From positions 1-61,541 of the forward strand of contig JBGSPQ010000032.1 of assembly GCA_041738505.1 (NCBI GenBank): a DNA stretch of 61,541 bases, given 5' to 3'. Below the pieces are notes generated by a model. That model had not been told where the DNA came from. It worked only from the letters and a program-made list of their open reading frames with translations, and did not search any database. This DNA comes from JBGSPQ01 sp041738505. GTDB lineage: Bacteria; Patescibacteriota; Gracilibacteria; UBA1369. The position numbers and the translations under genes are program-made. This document shows, one piece after another, positions 35,541 to 43,725 of this stretch (position 1 is the first letter of the stretch; every line of letters starts with the position of its first letter).

Positions 35541-35575
35541 TTGCATTTAAAATCGAAAACTTGTAGCATGCTACA
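35541..35575 (+). promoter_or_regulatory. rpmG promoter with overlapping palindrome
   Basis: TTGCAT (35541-35546) and TAGCAT (35564-35569) with a 17-bp spacer. A perfect 14-bp palindrome, TGTAGCATGCTACA (35562-35575), covers the -10, as an operator for a repressor would. Confidence 0.45.
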
Positions 35576-35607
35576 GCTTAATTCCAAGTAAAAAATAATA
35601 ATTTCCC

Positions 35608-35787
35608 ATGGCAGGCAAATCAAAAAAGACCAAAGTTGTTACTCTCGTAGCCAAAGACGACAAAGGTAAGATTACTTATTCTTACCACACCATGAAGAAC
35701 ACCTCACTTAAGGAAAAACTGGTCTTAAACAAGTACAACCCGATCACTCGCAAACACGAAAAGTTTACGGAAACCAAGAGCAAATAA
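35608..35787 (+). CDS. rpmG: 50S ribosomal protein bL33
   Basis: 59 aa from ATG 35608 to TAA 35787. After a Lys-rich start the sequence VVTLVAKDDKGKITYSYHT, NTSLKEKLVLNKYNPITRKH and FTETK follows the bL33 pattern. The zinc-binding Cys pairs are replaced (VAKDDKG and YNPITRKH in place of the CxxC pairs), so this is the Cys-less form. It has its own promoter and converges with the next gene six bases away. Confidence 0.9.
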   Translation: MAGKSKKTKVVTLVAKDDKGKITYSYHTMKNTSLKEKLVLNKYNPITRKHEKFTETKSK

Positions 35788-35793
35788 ACTTTT

Positions 35794-36300
35794 TCAAGCA
35801 TCGCAATTATCCGCTGCGCAAAATACGCAGGTGTTTTTCAGTTGACTGTTTAGCAGATATAAAGACCCTGCCATCATGGCAAGGCTCACCAGTTTCAACA
35901 AAACATCGTGATCGGAAATAAAATCCGTCCATACGGTAATTCCAAACAGTGAAATCACCGGCAAAGTACAGGCGGGACAAATCACCGACAGCGATCCCGC
36001 CAAAAATCCCATTCCCGAAAGTGAAGACATCATGGCCTTTTGCTTTGCCAGCTTAACAAAGAACAACTGAATAAAACCGGCAAACAAAACACCCGTGAGT
36101 AAACTCAATAACCCGGCAAAAGCCAGATTTACGGGAGTCAGGTTTGCACCCATCATGCACATGCTATCCCTGGTACCGGGCAAAACCGACATCATGTAAT
36201 AACTTATATCAAAAGCAATTAAAGCAACCCCCAGAAAAACAAACAAATATTTTAACCGCTTGAGATTTGTAAATATAGGCAATTTGCCGGAACTTTTCAT
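35794..36300 (-). CDS. four-helix membrane protein with CPAC and CxxC motifs
   Basis: 168 aa with helices at about 17-40, 55-82, 92-120 and 130-148. CPAC sits in or at the end of the third helix (LSVICPACTLPVISLFG). CVFCAADNC is near the C-terminus and DSMCMMG in the first loop. It lies 19 bases downstream of the DsbA-like gene on the same strand. A redox partner that reoxidises or reduces DsbA is a fair inference, by analogy with DsbB/VKOR and CcdA, but no family match is certain. Confidence 0.65.
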   Translation of the reverse strand: MKSSGKLPIFTNLKRLKYLFVFLGVALIAFDISYYMMSVLPGTRDSMCMMGANLTPVNLAFAGLLSLLTGVLFAGFIQLFFVKLAKQKAMMSSLSGMGFLAGSLSVICPACTLPVISLFGITVWTDFISDHDVLLKLVSLAMMAGSLYLLNSQLKNTCVFCAADNCDA

Positions 36301-36319
36301 AGCCTGATCAATTCAAAAA

Positions 36320-37102
36320 TTACAGCATACCGTCAATAATATTTGCAAACGCCGTCAAAGGCTGGGCTCCTGAAATCAGGAAGGCTTCCCCCGTTTCATT
36401 GTTTAAAATAACCGAACCGGGAGTCCCCTGCACACCGGATTCAATTCCGTTTTGCATCTGCTGTTGAATCAAATCATCGTATTTCCCGCTATCCAGACAA
36501 GTGGCAAACGCCACGCCATCCAACCCCAACTCACCGGCCAAAACCGTTAAACCCTCGTTATCGGTAGGATTGCTTTCAAAAATCTTATCGGTAAACTCCC
36601 AGAATTTATCATTGCCACCAAGTTCCGCCACACATTCACCCGCAACAGCCTGCAAAGAAGCCGCCGGCTCATGAAATGCAAGAGGATAATGTCTGTAAAC
36701 CCAATTCACGTCATCACCGTATGCATCCACCACCGACTTGGCAATATCATGAAATCGTTTGCAATAAGGACATTGAAAATCCGAATATTCAATCAAAGAA
36801 ATTTTTGCATTTTCATTACCGAAAATATGATCCTTCTCCGTTACCGGATCTGCGTTTACCGCCAATTCCGCGGATTTCTTCGCCTCATCCGCGACCGCAA
36901 CCGCCTGCTGATCTTCCGCCTCTTTTTGTTTCTTTTCCACATATCTTTCAATAGCCTGATCAATCTGCGTGTCCAAAACACTCACCTTTAAATCCTCATT
37001 GCTTCCCGTCTGCAAACCAAAGAAAACCAACGAGCCCGAAACAACCGATGAAGCGAAAACAATCGCCAGAATCAATCCGATATCCTTTTTCTTATTTTCC
37101 AT
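36320..37102 (-). CDS. membrane-anchored DsbA-family thiol-disulfide oxidoreductase
   Basis: 260 aa. An N-terminal anchor (about 9-29), a long helical linker rich in Glu/Ala (about 45-85) and a thioredoxin-fold domain with C111-P-Y-C114 (YSDFQCPYCKRFHD). GVQGTPGSVILNNE provides the cis-Pro loop. It oxidises or isomerises disulfides in exported proteins such as the Cys-containing lipoproteins and pilins of this region. ATG 37102 is chosen over the upstream frame because the anchor then starts correctly. Confidence 0.93.
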   Translation of the reverse strand: MENKKKDIGLILAIVFASSVVSGSLVFFGLQTGSNEDLKVSVLDTQIDQAIERYVEKKQKEAEDQQAVAVADEAKKSAELAVNADPVTEKDHIFGNENAKISLIEYSDFQCPYCKRFHDIAKSVVDAYGDDVNWVYRHYPLAFHEPAASLQAVAGECVAELGGNDKFWEFTDKIFESNPTDNEGLTVLAGELGLDGVAFATCLDSGKYDDLIQQQMQNGIESGVQGTPGSVILNNETGEAFLISGAQPLTAFANIIDGML

Positions 37103-37185
37103 AAAAAATTTAATAAAATAGATATTTTTATACCGCACCTTATCAAAAGAGCATAAGGAACGCAAAAGAAATTATATCAGATTTA

Positions 37186-37632
37186 TCACATCTGCGCCAC
37201 ATCTTCCATCACATCATCCGGATGCTCCAACGGATTAACCTTCTCATATATCTTAACAATCGTCCCCTCGCGATTAATCAGAAAAGACACCCGTCGCGGA
37301 AAAAACACACCATCCGCGCCGTAAGCGTGAATCATTTCCTTTTTGGTGTCCGCCAGCAATGGAAACTGCAAACCATGTCTCCCCGCAAATTTCTGATGGC
37401 TCTCCACGCTGTCCCCGCTCACTCCCACAACTTGAACATAACGGATTAAATCATCATAGGCATCGCGAAAACCGCATGCCTCGCTGGTACAACCGGGCGT
37501 GTTATCCTTGGGATAGAAATAAAGAAGCAAAAACTTGCCTTTAAACTCCTCCAGCGTCCGTAAATCCCCTTCCTGATCCTGAACTTCAAAGTCGGGAGCC
37601 TGATCGCCCTCGCGCAGTTTGATTTTTTTCAT
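37186..37632 (-). CDS. bcp: thiol peroxidase, BCP-type peroxiredoxin
   Basis: 148 aa. Reduces hydroperoxides through the peroxidatic Cys in DNTPGCTSEACGFRD, with a second Cys five residues later as in atypical 2-Cys BCP enzymes. ATG 37632 (MKKIKLREGDQAPDF) is the family start; the longer frame runs into the divergent lgt promoter region. It is divergent from lgt. Confidence 0.94.
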   Translation of the reverse strand: MKKIKLREGDQAPDFEVQDQEGDLRTLEEFKGKFLLLYFYPKDNTPGCTSEACGFRDAYDDLIRYVQVVGVSGDSVESHQKFAGRHGLQFPLLADTKKEMIHAYGADGVFFPRRVSFLINREGTIVKIYEKVNPLEHPDDVMEDVAQM

Positions 37633-37696
37633 AAGTAAAAAATGAATAAAACAATTGATTATGTTAACATAGACTCCGATAAATATCAAAAACACT

Positions 37697-38464
37697 ATGG
37701 ATAACTGGTGGTTTAATCCCGTGATGTTTGAAATCGGCCCCGTCAAGGCGCACTGGTACGGATTCATGTACGCGCTGGCCTTTATTTTCGGATATCTTTT
37801 TTTGAACTATTCGGCGATTGCGGGCCGGATGAAACTTACGTCAAAACAAAAAGACACCCTGGCTGTAACCGTGATTCTTGGCGTCCTTTTGGGAGGCAGA
37901 ATCGGATACATTATTTTTTACAACCTCACCTACTATTTTACCAACCCTTTGAAGGTTTTGGCGGTTTGGGAGGGAGGCATGTCCATGCACGGAGGAGTGA
38001 TTGGTGTGATTCTGGGACTAATCTGGTTCAGCCGGAAATACAAAGTTGATTTTCTGAAACTCGGAGACACAATCACCACAATAGTCCCCGTAGGGGTTAT
38101 GCTGGTGCGCATCGGCAATTTTATCAACGGCGAACTTTACGGCAGAATCGCCGACTCGTATTGCTTTCATTTCCCGTCCGATCCCTCCAACTGCCGCTAT
38201 CCCTCGCAACTCCTGCAGGGGGCGCTGGAAGGATTGATTCTTTTTATCATCCTTTATTTTACGGGCAAAAAAACAAAAAAATCCGGTCTTGTATCGGGAC
38301 TTTTCCTTATTCTCTACGGACTTTTCCGTATTTTTGCCGAATTCTTCCGCGAACCCGATCCGCAAATCGGATTTCTCTGGAACATCATAACTATGGGACA
38401 ACTGCTTTCAGTCTTGATGATTATCGCCGGAGCATTCTTTCTTAAAACGGCTTATAAAAAATAA
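37697..38464 (+). CDS. lgt: prolipoprotein diacylglyceryl transferase
   Basis: Transfers diacylglycerol to the lipobox Cys of prolipoproteins at the membrane. 255 aa with about seven helices. The signatures are KAHWYGFMYALAFIFGY, GGRIGYIIFYN, WEGGMSMHGG and the strictly conserved GRIGNFINGELYGR-like segment (VRIGNFINGELYGR). It serves the lipoproteins at 22502 and 23145, among others. Confidence 0.96.
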   Translation: MDNWWFNPVMFEIGPVKAHWYGFMYALAFIFGYLFLNYSAIAGRMKLTSKQKDTLAVTVILGVLLGGRIGYIIFYNLTYYFTNPLKVLAVWEGGMSMHGGVIGVILGLIWFSRKYKVDFLKLGDTITTIVPVGVMLVRIGNFINGELYGRIADSYCFHFPSDPSNCRYPSQLLQGALEGLILFIILYFTGKKTKKSGLVSGLFLILYGLFRIFAEFFREPDPQIGFLWNIITMGQLLSVLMIIAGAFFLKTAYKK

Positions 38465-38482
38465 CCCCTCCCGATATCAGGC

Positions 38483-38511
38483 TTGACAAATTAAAGGTTA
38501 TTTGCTGTAAT
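38483..38511 (+). promoter_or_regulatory. promoter of the 274-aa membrane protein
   Basis: TTGACA (38483-38488), a 17-bp spacer and TGTAAT (38506-38511), 49 bases before the ATG at 38561. Confidence 0.6.
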
Positions 38512-38560
38512 GAGCGGCCGCGTATTTGATTGTAGATATTGATAGATAATTAAAAAACCT

Positions 38561-39385
38561 ATGGAAAACAGAAAATTTAATCCCGATGCCGAAACCGGTG
38601 TAGCCGTGGACTTTGTGGCAAAGGTAAGAGAAAAAGCCGCTCAAATTCAGGCCGAACAACAAACCCGGGAAAACGCCGCTCGTCTGGGAGTTCAAAAAAC
38701 CGTACCGCAAAATCTCACGCCTTTGGCCAGTGAATCACCGGAAAGAATCAGAACAAGTTCCCGTGCCGGAATAGTAGCAACACTCGCGCTCGGACTAATG
38801 GCCAGCTCGGCCGCAACCACCACCGGTTATATGTACCTGTATAAAAAAGGTCCTTTTGCGCCTGTGGAAATGCCCGCCGTAACAACTCCCGCGTCCTCCT
38901 CCGATAACAATAACGAAAACGACAACAATTCACCGGCGGACGTATTAACCAATGAAGATCTGCAAAAATCATTAGCAGCGCAAAAAATCAGCGCAACCGA
39001 TGAAGATTTTGATTTTTCAACATCCCGACCTCAACTTCACGCAAAAGCGCTAATGTTAAAATTTCTGAAAAACGGTGACACCATTGAGTACGAATGGCAA
39101 CCCGTGCGCGAAAGAATAACCCGTATAGATGACAATCAGGCCCTTATCGCAATAAAAATTTTAAACCCGTACGTTAAAGATAATCCCCAAAACCACATTG
39201 CCCCTGCAGGATTGCCCTACAGAGCCAGCACCATCGATCCGAAAGACTCGACCATCATGTATTTCTATTATGACTGCAATGACAAAAAAAATTCCGATCT
39301 GCTTGGACAAATAGGGCTGTTAAACCCGCAAAATCCAAAAAAACTTTTGTGGGGAGTTTCTTTTTCCATACCGGACTGCGAATAA
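38561..39385 (+). CDS. single-pass membrane protein, 274 aa
   Basis: A cytosolic basic N-terminus (about 1-67), one hydrophobic helix (about 68-90, GIVATLALGLMASSAATTTGYMYLY), an Asn/Ser/Asp-rich linker and an extracytoplasmic domain (about 135-274) with two Cys residues (YYDCND and the last residues DCE). No family is recognised. Type II topology is inferred from the charge distribution. Confidence 0.65.
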   Translation: MENRKFNPDAETGVAVDFVAKVREKAAQIQAEQQTRENAARLGVQKTVPQNLTPLASESPERIRTSSRAGIVATLALGLMASSAATTTGYMYLYKKGPFAPVEMPAVTTPASSSDNNNENDNNSPADVLTNEDLQKSLAAQKISATDEDFDFSTSRPQLHAKALMLKFLKNGDTIEYEWQPVRERITRIDDNQALIAIKILNPYVKDNPQNHIAPAGLPYRASTIDPKDSTIMYFYYDCNDKKNSDLLGQIGLLNPQNPKKLLWGVSFSIPDCE

Positions 39386-39407
39386 TTAAAGTTTACCGGC
39401 GCTATGG

Positions 39408-39413
39408 TATAGT
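39408..39413 (+). promoter_or_regulatory. -10 box of dus
   Basis: TATAGT ends six bases before the dus ATG at 39420, so the transcript should begin at or next to the start codon (leaderless). The -35 is weak. Confidence 0.5.
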
Positions 39414-39419
39414 ACGCGC

Positions 39420-40463
39420 ATGAAAAAATCTTTTTGGAACGAACTTAAAAAACCGTTTATCGGACTGGCTCCAATGGATGGCGTCACCGACGCGCCTTTC
39501 AGGCGGATTGTGGCCAAATACGGCAAACCCAATTTGTTTTTTACCGAATTCACTTCAGTGGAAGGTATTTGCGCGGGAGCAATTAAACCGTTGAACGCTT
39601 TTATTTACGGCGAAAACGAACGACCGATTGTCGCCCAACTGTTCGGATCCACTCCTGACTGTTTTTACAAAGCCTTCTTTGTAGCGGCCGAACTTGGATT
39701 TGACGGAATAGACATCAACATGGGATGCCCCTCCAAAAACATCACGGTTAAGGGCTCGGGGGCGGGACTGATTAAAACCCCCAAACTCGCCGTGCAGATT
39801 ATCAAGGAATGCCAACGGGCGGCGCGGGAATTTGCCGACGGTAAAACTTTCCGCGACGTTGACTTGCCCGATACAACGGTAAATTACCTTAAACACAACC
39901 GCGCCGAAACTGCGGAAACAAAACTTCTGCCGGTTTCCGTAAAAACCAGACTCGGCTATAACACGAATATTGTTAAAGACTGGATTGGTCTTCTGTTGGA
40001 ACAAAAACCCGCCGCCATAACCGTGCACGGACGCACTTATAAACAGATGTACTCGGGGGCCGCCGACTGGGAATCAATCGCGCTGGCCTCAAAACTCGCC
40101 GCCGGCAGCGGCACACTCATCATCGGCAACGGAGACATCCGGTCGGCGGCCCAGGCTCACGAATATGCCAAAACCTACGGCACGGACGGCGTATTAATCG
40201 GCAGGGCGGCGCTGGGAAAACCCTGGATAATCAACTCCGAACTAACAACCGACCCGCCCGTCGCCGAAATCTTTAAAATAACTTTGGAACACGCCCACCT
40301 GCAGGAAAAACTACTGCCCGAAATCCCCTTTTTACACATGCGCAAACACCTTGCCTGGTACTGCCGCGGCTTTACCGACGCCTCCGAAGTCCGACAAAAA
40401 CTCATGCAGGCCAACAGCTCCGCGGACGTAAAAAGAATCCTGACCGCGACGGAAATCAAATAG
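39420..40463 (+). CDS. dus: tRNA-dihydrouridine synthase
   Basis: FMN enzyme reducing uridines in the tRNA D-loop. 347 aa: LAPMDGVTDAPFRRIV (FMN phosphate side), QLFGSTPDCFYKA, DGIDINMGCPSKNITVKGSG with the catalytic Cys, VKTRLGYNT, ITVHGRTYKQMYSG and GNGDIRSAAQAHEY. Which uridine it modifies cannot be read from sequence. An insertion around 135-165 (DGKTFRDVDLPDTTVNYLKH) enlarges the family core. Confidence 0.93.
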   Translation: MKKSFWNELKKPFIGLAPMDGVTDAPFRRIVAKYGKPNLFFTEFTSVEGICAGAIKPLNAFIYGENERPIVAQLFGSTPDCFYKAFFVAAELGFDGIDINMGCPSKNITVKGSGAGLIKTPKLAVQIIKECQRAAREFADGKTFRDVDLPDTTVNYLKHNRAETAETKLLPVSVKTRLGYNTNIVKDWIGLLLEQKPAAITVHGRTYKQMYSGAADWESIALASKLAAGSGTLIIGNGDIRSAAQAHEYAKTYGTDGVLIGRAALGKPWIINSELTTDPPVAEIFKITLEHAHLQEKLLPEIPFLHMRKHLAWYCRGFTDASEVRQKLMQANSSADVKRILTATEIK

Positions 40464-40465
40464 AG

Positions 40466-40613
40466 GAATTGTCTTCATGTTCAAATTAAGGTACCAGCGC
40501 AGTTTTTTCCTGCGAAAAACTGCGCTTATGGTCCTCGCACAGCCGCCCCGCTATCGCGGGGACCGAGCCGGCTGTGCTGTGGAATTACCTTAATTTGAAC
40601 ATGAAGACAATCC
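40466..40613. mobile_element. 146-bp palindromic element with 26-bp terminal inverted repeats (MITE-like)
   Basis: Perfect 26-bp inverted repeats at 40468-40493 and 40586-40611 enclose two inner hairpins. The first is GCGCAGTTTTT/AAAAACTGCGC (40497-40525) and the second is a GC-rich arm, CACAGCCG/CGGCTGTG with CCCCGC/GCGGGG at its tip (40538-40577). The whole folds as a three-way junction. It starts five bases after the dus stop, has no T-tract and contains no gene. A non-autonomous transposable element is the best reading. An RNA-level role such as 3'-end protection of dus mRNA is the alternative. Confidence 0.65.
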
Positions 40614-40677
40614 CCTTCAACCAACCTTTAATTCCACGCGCAAATCAGCTAGAATCTAAACACTTCACCCACAAGAG

Positions 40678-42378
40678 ATGGAAATCATTTCCGGTTTTGA
40701 CATTGTCATAGTCGGCGGCGGCGCCGCCGGCCTCCGCGCCGCCATAGAAGCGGCCGAACAAAACCCGAAATCCCGCATCGCCATTGTCTCCAAAGTTCAT
40801 CCCATACGCAGTCACTCCGTGGCCGCCGAAGGCGGTACCGCCGCCGCCATGCTCCCCGACGACAGCCCGGATATCCACGCCGAAGACACAATAAAAGGAA
40901 GCGATTGGCTGGCCGATCAGGACGCCGTGGAATTTTTCACCAACAAATGCAAAGACGAAATCCTAACGCTGGACAAATGGGGATGCCCCTGGAGCCGTAA
41001 CGAAGACGGCCACGTTCACGTACGGCCTTTTGGCGGCATGAACCGCCACAGAACCGTCCACGCGGCCGACAAAACGGGCTTTTTTATCATGCACACGCTT
41101 TTTGAAAGAACCCTGCTCCACGAAAACATCCAAAGATTTGACGAGTGGTTTGCTACCAAACTGTTCACCGACGAATCCGGAGTTACGGGCATTTTTGCCT
41201 TGGATTTAAAAAACGGAAAAACCGCAGCAATAAGCGCCAAAGTTGTAATCATCGCGACCGGCGGCCTCGGCCGTATTTACCGGCACACCACCAATTCCGC
41301 GATAAAAACGGGCGACGGCATTGCGCTGGCACTACGCGAAGGAACCTCTTTGAAAGACATGGAGTTTGTCCAGTTTCATCCCACTTCCATGCCCAAAACG
41401 GGAATGCTGATAACCGAGGCCGCCCGCGGCGAAGGAGGATATCTAATCAACAACAAAAACGAAAGATTCCTGCGCGACTACATACCCGAATCCATGGAAA
41501 TGGGCCCCAGAGACATCATCTCCAGAGCCATATACAAAGAAACGGAAGCCGGCCGCGCCATTGACACCCCCTGCGGCAAATGCGTCCACCTGGACCTGCG
41601 CCATCTGGGCAAAAAAATCATCAGTGAAAAACTCCCGCAGTTAAGAGATTTAACACTCATGTACTTAAACCTGGATCCGGTCACCGACCCCATTCCCGTC
41701 ACCCCCGCCCAGCATTATTTCATGGGAGGTATCGCCACCGACATTCAAACAAAAACCAACATCCCCGGACTGCTGGCCGTGGGTGAAAGCGCCTGCGCCT
41801 CAGTCAACGGAGCCAACCGTTTGGGTTCCAACTCGCTGGCCAAATGTCTGGTTTTCGGCACCGAATCAGGGAAAACCGCCGCAAAAATAATCACTAAAAG
41901 AAAACATCCGCAAATCGACCCGAAACAAATCAAAGACGAACAATCCCGCATCCAAAAAATCATTCAACGAACAGGCAAAGAAAATCCACACGCCATACTG
42001 GAAGAAATGAACGAAGTCATGGAAAGCCACGCCGGCGTGATTAGAAACGAAAAAGGCTTACAAGAAGGATTAAAAAACATATCAACACTCAAAGAAAAAA
42101 TAAAAAATGTGGAAATTCCACAGAAAAACACGATATTCAACATGGAACTGATAAACCTGCTGGAACTGGAAAACATGCTGGACTTAAGCGAATGCATACT
42201 CATATCCGCACTGGCCAGAAAAGAATCCCGGGGCGCGCATTTCCGCGAAGATTACCCCCAAAGAGACGATCAAAATCACTTAATCCATTACCACCTGGGG
42301 CTGGAAAACGGAAAACTGAAATTAAGCGAAAAACCTGTTATCATCACCAAGTGGCCGCCTAAAACCCGAAAATATTAA
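40678..42378 (+). CDS. frdA: fumarate reductase/succinate dehydrogenase flavoprotein subunit
   Basis: 566 aa catalytic subunit interconverting fumarate and succinate. FAD motif VGGGAAGLRAAIEAA (13-27); His46 in RSHSVAAEGGTAAAM is the usual covalent FAD site; FVQFHPTSMPKTG and ARGEGGYLINNKNERF carry substrate-binding His and catalytic Arg. The following genes complete a four-subunit membrane complex. Small hydrophobic C and D subunits and the lyase after them point to fumarate reduction. A weak promoter (TAGAAT near 40650) precedes it. Confidence 0.93.
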   Translation: MEIISGFDIVIVGGGAAGLRAAIEAAEQNPKSRIAIVSKVHPIRSHSVAAEGGTAAAMLPDDSPDIHAEDTIKGSDWLADQDAVEFFTNKCKDEILTLDKWGCPWSRNEDGHVHVRPFGGMNRHRTVHAADKTGFFIMHTLFERTLLHENIQRFDEWFATKLFTDESGVTGIFALDLKNGKTAAISAKVVIIATGGLGRIYRHTTNSAIKTGDGIALALREGTSLKDMEFVQFHPTSMPKTGMLITEAARGEGGYLINNKNERFLRDYIPESMEMGPRDIISRAIYKETEAGRAIDTPCGKCVHLDLRHLGKKIISEKLPQLRDLTLMYLNLDPVTDPIPVTPAQHYFMGGIATDIQTKTNIPGLLAVGESACASVNGANRLGSNSLAKCLVFGTESGKTAAKIITKRKHPQIDPKQIKDEQSRIQKIIQRTGKENPHAILEEMNEVMESHAGVIRNEKGLQEGLKNISTLKEKIKNVEIPQKNTIFNMELINLLELENMLDLSECILISALARKESRGAHFREDYPQRDDQNHLIHYHLGLENGKLKLSEKPVIITKWPPKTRKY

Positions 42379-42380
42379 AC

Positions 42381-43106
42381 ATGGAAACTCAATATAAAAT
42401 CAAAGTCATCAGATACAATCCCGAATCGGAGCAGTTTAAAACCGAAGATTTCACCGTAAAAGCCGGAGACGACATTACCGTGCTGGAGGCGCTCCACATA
42501 ATAAACAAAGTACACCGCGCCGGACTTTCCTACAGATTTTCCTGCGGGATGGGAGTCTGCGGAAGCTGCGGAGCAATGGTCAACGGCAAACCGGTTCTGC
42601 TTTGCCAGACATTCTGTAGAAATTTACAACAACCCATTGAAGTACGCCCCTTAAAGAATTTTCCCATAATCAAAGACCTTGTTGTAGATACCGACAGCGC
42701 TTTTAACAAGTTTCGCACAGCCATGCCCTACACCGACATAGCCATCAGAAAAGCCCCCAAACATCTGGTCCAGACCAAAAAACAGCGGGAAAAAATTGAG
42801 CAGACCAGTCAATGCATCAAATGCATGCTCTGCTATTCCGCCTGCCCGGTTTTTGGATTGAACAATAACTTCATCGGACCGGCCGCCGCCTCAACCGCTT
42901 ACCGTTATTTCAAGGACAGCAGGGATACACTCAAAGACAAGCGCGCCCCGAAAGTCACGGACAAAAACGGTGTCTGGAACTGCACCCACGTAGGCGAATG
43001 CTCAGCCGTGTGCCCCAAAAACGTTGATCCGAACAAAGCCATTTTAAAGCTGAAACTCATGGGGACGCTAAACGACGCGAAAAAACTGGTCAAAAAAAAG
43101 AAATGA
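42381..43106 (+). CDS. frdB: fumarate reductase iron-sulfur subunit
   Basis: 241 aa electron-transfer subunit. The [2Fe-2S] ligands are Cys55, Cys60, Cys63 and Cys75 (SCGMGVCGSC, LLCQ). The C-terminal half has CIKCMLCYSACPVF and CTHVGECSAVCPKNVDP for the [4Fe-4S] and [3Fe-4S] clusters. It starts two bases after frdA stops, and its TGA overlaps the frdC ATG (ATGA). Confidence 0.94.
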   Translation: METQYKIKVIRYNPESEQFKTEDFTVKAGDDITVLEALHIINKVHRAGLSYRFSCGMGVCGSCGAMVNGKPVLLCQTFCRNLQQPIEVRPLKNFPIIKDLVVDTDSAFNKFRTAMPYTDIAIRKAPKHLVQTKKQREKIEQTSQCIKCMLCYSACPVFGLNNNFIGPAAASTAYRYFKDSRDTLKDKRAPKVTDKNGVWNCTHVGECSAVCPKNVDPNKAILKLKLMGTLNDAKKLVKKKK

Positions 43107-43438
43107 AAACTTTTGAACAAAAACCCGGGAAATACTGGTGGACGCAAAGCCCCAATTCCATGGTCTACGCCATGCGCGAATTCAGCGGCGTTTTAATTGC
43201 GATTTGGGCGATTTACACATTGCTGTTTTTTGCTTTCCCGGAATTTTTTAAACCTACGATAAAAATTTTTATAGAGGCGTTGGGCCTTGCCGGAGCGATA
43301 ATTCACACTCTCACCTGGCTGTGGGCCATGCCCAAACTACTGCCCCAAAAACTTTCGGACTCCATTCACTCACTTTTATTTGTGTTGCTAATAGTTGTCT
43401 GGCTGGGATTATCCTCATTATTGATATTATGGATTTAA
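43103..43438 (+). CDS. frdC: fumarate reductase membrane anchor subunit C
   Basis: 111 aa with three membrane helices (about 28-46, 55-75, 88-110) after the amphipathic start KYWWTQSPNSMVYAMREFSG, which resembles FrdC of enterobacterial type. No obvious pair of axial His ligands in the expected helices is seen, consistent with a haem-free anchor. ATGA overlap upstream, 10-base overlap with frdD downstream. Confidence 0.82.
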   Translation: MKTFEQKPGKYWWTQSPNSMVYAMREFSGVLIAIWAIYTLLFFAFPEFFKPTIKIFIEALGLAGAIIHTLTWLWAMPKLLPQKLSDSIHSLLFVLLIVVWLGLSSLLILWI

Positions 43439-43725
43439 AACAAACGACAAATCACAACGAATATAAAGGTCTGTTTTGGTTCGCCTTCAGCGGCGCGGCC
43501 ACCTTCTGCGCATTCTTTCTGCCCGCATTTATTCTGATCCATTGGCTGAAAACACCCTCTCCGAATTTTATATTTATATTTTACGCGGCTTTGGTTATAA
43601 TTGCGTCTCTCTATCAAAGTTTTTACAGAATCAAAGCATCCAACCACGATCTTAAACTGATCCGGTCCTTCATCGTTTGGATCTCGGTTGTTACAATTCT
43701 CATCGTCATTATCCAAAATGTCTAA
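43429..43725 (+). CDS. frdD: fumarate reductase membrane anchor subunit D
   Basis: 98 aa with three membrane helices; KGLFWFAFSGAATFCAFFLPAFILI fits FrdD. ATG 43429 lies inside the end of frdC, whose stop is at 43438, so translation is coupled. The longer upstream frame is rejected because it lies inside frdC. The gene ends overlapping the lyase start by eight bases. Confidence 0.8.
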   Translation: MDLKQTTNHNEYKGLFWFAFSGAATFCAFFLPAFILIHWLKTPSPNFIFIFYAALVIIASLYQSFYRIKASNHDLKLIRSFIVWISVVTILIVIIQNV

